A stretch of DNA of 43,586 bases, from the NCBI GenBank assembly GCA_022841745.1, contig JALHQW010000062.1, positions 1 through 43,586 of the forward strand, read 5' to 3'. Shown here one piece after another: positions 41,326-43,586 of the stretch. This DNA comes from Saprospiraceae bacterium. GTDB lineage: Bacteria; Bacteroidota; Bacteroidia; Chitinophagales; Saprospiraceae. Every line of letters begins with the position of its first letter. Position 1 is the first letter of the stretch. Both the position numbers and the translations under genes were made by a program. The notes beneath the pieces are model-generated. The model did not search any database. It was not told where the DNA came from and saw only the letters and a program-made list of their open reading frames with translations.

Positions 41326-43446
41326 TCAACCCAAGTCCTTCATCGTCAACTGAATGCGCCTTCTTTTCAAATCCACTTCCACCACCCTTACATTCACCTC
41401 TTGGCTTAAGAAAACCACGTCGGCAGGATTTCGAACATATTTGTTGGAAAGTTGGGATACATGGACAAGCCCATCTTGCTTTACTCCAATATCCACAAAA
41501 GCACCAAAAGCCGTGATATTCGTAATTATACCCGGCAAAACCATTCCGTTGGTCAAGTCTTCAATGCTTCTGACGTTTGCAAAAGTAAATGCCTTGGCTT
41601 CGCCCCTTGGGTCAAGGCCCGGCTTTTCCAATTCTTTCATGATGTCCGTCAGGGTTGGCATCCCAACTTTTTCCGATATATACCTATTGAGGTCAATTTT
41701 TTTGCGTAGGTGTGGGTCAGCAATCAATTCCGGCACTTTAACCCCAAGGTCTTTTGCCATTTTCTCAACAATACTATAACTTTCAGGGTGAACAGCAGAA
41801 TTGTCAAGTGGGTTTGCGGCCCCTCTAATGCGCAAAAAACCAGCACATTGCTCGAAAGCTTTTTCGCCCATGCGGGCCACTTTCTTCAATTGCTGGCGAG
41901 ATTCAAACTGGCCATTTTCAGTCCGAAATTTTACGATGTTTTGGGCTAACGAAGGCCCAAGTCCAGAGACATAGGTCAGTAGGTGCTTGCTCGCCGTATT
42001 TATATTGATACCTACTGAGTTTACACAACTCTCCACTGTGCGGTCAAGGCTTTCCTTAAGTTTAACTTGGTTTACATCGTGCTGGTATTGCCCAACCCCG
42101 ATATTTTTGGGATCAAGTTTTACCAGTTCCGCAAGCGGATCCATGAGTCGCCTACCGATTGAAATTGCCCCCCGAACCGTTAGGTCAAGGTCTGGAAACT
42201 CCTCCCTTGCCACCTCTGAAGCGGAATATATGGATGCCCCTGCTTCACTGACCTGAAAAATATTGACTGGATGGGCAAAAACGATGTCCTTGCAAAGGTC
42301 CATGGTCTCCCTTCCTGCCGTTCCGTTCCCTATGGCAATAGCGGCAATATGGTACTTCTCCACATTGTCCTGCAAAATCTTACGAGCCATGTACTCATCC
42401 GAATTGGGCGGATGCGGGTAAATGGTCGTGTTGTGCATTAAATCGCCGAACTCATTGAGCATCACCACTTTGCAGCCAGTTCGGAAACCAGGATCAATGC
42501 CCATAACCCTGTGTGGGCCTAGCGGTGCAGCAAGCAACAATTGCCTCAGGTTTTCCACGAAAATATTGATGGCCTCCAAATCTGCTTTTTCCTTCGATTC
42601 GTTCCGAAACTCCGTTTCGATGCTCGGCCCCAACAGCCGGTCGTAACTATCGTGCAAAGCTTCCTTGACCTGCTTGGTAGCGTTGCCATTGCCATGCAGC
42701 AAATGGTGCTCCAACCGGTTCAGCACTTCTTCGTTATCAGGTTCAATGGTCAACCGAAGGAATCCCTCGTCTTCCCCACGCCGCATGGCCAAAAGTCGGT
42801 GGGATGGGCAGTGTTTCAGCGGTTCGCTGAAAGCAAAATAGTCTTGGTACTTGGCAGCCTCTTCTTCTTTTCCACGAACTAGTTTGGAAATAATCTTAGC
42901 GCCTTTTTTGAAGGCGAAGCGAACTTTTTGTCGCACCTGTTCATCTTCGCTAATCCATTCGGCAATAATATCACGGGCACCTTGCATGGCATCTTCAAGG
43001 GTGGGCACCTCATCCGTTAGGTAAGATTGAGCAAGTTGCTCGAATTGCTGGTTTCGTTGTTCAAAAATGATTTTGGCAAGTGGCTCAAGCCCTTTTTCAC
43101 GAGCAGCGGTGGCACGGGTTTTACGCTTAGGTTTGTAAGGCAAGTAAATATCCTCCAGTTCGATTGGGTCCCAACAATTTTCAATGCGATTGCGAAGTTC
43201 TGGGGTCATTTTCCCAAGCTCTTCAATGGTATGGAGGACGGTTTCCCTTCGCTTATCCAATTCTTGCAGCTTTTTCAACTCTTGTTGAATGGCGGCAAGC
43301 TGAACCTCATCGAGGGAGCCCGTAACTTCTTTCCTGTACCTGGCAATGAAAGGAATGGTAGCGCCCTCAGACAATAGGTCAATCGTGTTCTCGACTTTCT
43401 TTTGGGGAATGTTCAACAAGCCCGAAATGATGCGAGGATAAATCAT
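41326..43446 (-). CDS. tex: Tex family transcription accessory / RNA-binding protein
   Basis: 706 residues, normal for Tex. In order are the Tex N-terminal helical domain (TIPFIARYRKEVTGSLDEVQL), the YqgF-like core (HRVMGIDPGFRTGCKVVML, AIGNGTAGRETM), the helix-hairpin-helix pair (VNINTASKHLLTYVSGLG-like and FRTENGQFESRQQLKKV) and a C-terminal S1 domain from about residue 630 (GMVLPGIITNITAFGAFVDI, then DGLVHVSQLS). Tex binds nucleic acid and influences transcription and gene expression in many bacteria; its exact job remains loosely defined. ATG at 43446 is the start; no -7 box was recognised upstream. Confidence 0.95.
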   Translation of the reverse strand: MIYPRIISGLLNIPQKKVENTIDLLSEGATIPFIARYRKEVTGSLDEVQLAAIQQELKKLQELDKRRETVLHTIEELGKMTPELRNRIENCWDPIELEDIYLPYKPKRKTRATAAREKGLEPLAKIIFEQRNQQFEQLAQSYLTDEVPTLEDAMQGARDIIAEWISEDEQVRQKVRFAFKKGAKIISKLVRGKEEEAAKYQDYFAFSEPLKHCPSHRLLAMRRGEDEGFLRLTIEPDNEEVLNRLEHHLLHGNGNATKQVKEALHDSYDRLLGPSIETEFRNESKEKADLEAINIFVENLRQLLLAAPLGPHRVMGIDPGFRTGCKVVMLNEFGDLMHNTTIYPHPPNSDEYMARKILQDNVEKYHIAAIAIGNGTAGRETMDLCKDIVFAHPVNIFQVSEAGASIYSASEVAREEFPDLDLTVRGAISIGRRLMDPLAELVKLDPKNIGVGQYQHDVNQVKLKESLDRTVESCVNSVGININTASKHLLTYVSGLGPSLAQNIVKFRTENGQFESRQQLKKVARMGEKAFEQCAGFLRIRGAANPLDNSAVHPESYSIVEKMAKDLGVKVPELIADPHLRKKIDLNRYISEKVGMPTLTDIMKELEKPGLDPRGEAKAFTFANVRSIEDLTNGMVLPGIITNITAFGAFVDIGVKQDGLVHVSQLSNKYVRNPADVVFLSQEVNVRVVEVDLKRRRIQLTMKDLG

Positions 43447-43528
43447 AGTATTCGTTAGTGTAATAGTTTAAGGAACAGATTTTAAATAAAGTAACAAATT
43501 GATTTTCTTTGCCGGAAACAAAAACGGC

Positions 43529-43586
43529 ATGACAAAATATAATCAGGAGACGGAGACTTTGATGTTGGCTCACTATGCTCGGTTAC
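43529..43586 (+). CDS. Possible 5' end of a gene running off the window (transposase-like start?)
   Basis: An ATG at 43529 opens a frame of 19 codons to the window edge (MTKYNQETETLMLAHYARL). It is divergent from tex with an 82-base gap. The amphipathic charged start resembles, from memory, the beginning of ISAzo13-type transposases, which often read MxxY...L..xYxxLxEK. The piece is too short to be sure that it is coding at all. Confidence 0.3.
   Translation, partial: MTKYNQETETLMLAHYARL

Overview
The window looks like a chromosomal segment of a member of the Bacteroidota, probably of the Saprospiria/Cytophagia type; the exact group is inference. The grounds are two proteins ending in type IX secretion (T9SS) C-terminal sorting domains, a gingipain-like C25 peptidase of the PorU kind, a short RpoD-like sigma factor of about 290 residues, CotH and thrombospondin-type-3 secreted proteins, and TAnnTTTG boxes (the Bacteroidota -7 element) in front of several genes. 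Coding density is high. I saw no rRNA, tRNA or CRISPR array, and no complete insertion sequence.

Region 1 (1-15132) is a surface-polysaccharide locus. A tightly packed plus-strand run encodes mannose-1-phosphate guanylyltransferase (cut by the window edge), two GT4 glycosyltransferases, a WecB-type 2-epimerase, a PIG-L deacetylase, an FkbM methyltransferase, a WbqC-like protein, a membrane-anchored SGNH hydrolase and a polysaccharide deacetylase. It is interrupted by a minus-strand pair (a glucuronyl C5-epimerase-like protein and a GT4). It then continues with the Wzm/Wzt ABC exporter, a GT2 and a SAM methyltransferase. This is the gene set expected for an ABC-transporter-dependent O-polysaccharide with acetyl and methyl trimming. 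Several of these genes start with TTG or GTG and overlap their neighbours.

Region 2 (15138-25275) is entirely on the minus strand. Read in the direction of transcription, it holds a riboflavin kinase/FAD synthetase fused in frame to a GT2 glycosyltransferase, a secreted five-domain Kazal inhibitor, a predicted outer-membrane beta-barrel protein, the Kdo transferase WaaA and a very large PorU-like C25 peptidase. LPS assembly (WaaA, the polysaccharide locus) and T9SS surface attachment (PorU-like) therefore lie side by side. PorU of Porphyromonas joins T9SS cargo to A-LPS, so the grouping may be functional.

Region 3 (25560-30593, plus strand) has an Fe-S group (Mrp/ApbC, a GNAT acetyltransferase, a NifU-like protein), a glycerol-3-phosphate acyltransferase-like enzyme and a lipoprotein of the sorbosone dehydrogenase beta-propeller type. 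Clear intrinsic terminators follow the last two genes.

Region 4 (31014-43446) is mixed housekeeping and secreted proteins: a Ca-binding TSP3-repeat protein, an unusual RpoD-like sigma factor, aspartate kinase, a YheT-type hydrolase, two tandem CotH proteins, a single-domain asparaginase-like protein, a double-PDZ T9SS cargo protein and the Tex RNA-binding protein. The last 58 bases may be the 5' end of another gene, possibly a transposase. The strongest oddities are the RibF-GT2 fusion, the polysaccharide/PorU/WaaA neighbourhood, the Kazal protein that shares its signal-peptide sequence with the unrelated gene next to it, and terminator-like hairpins in two 5' leaders.
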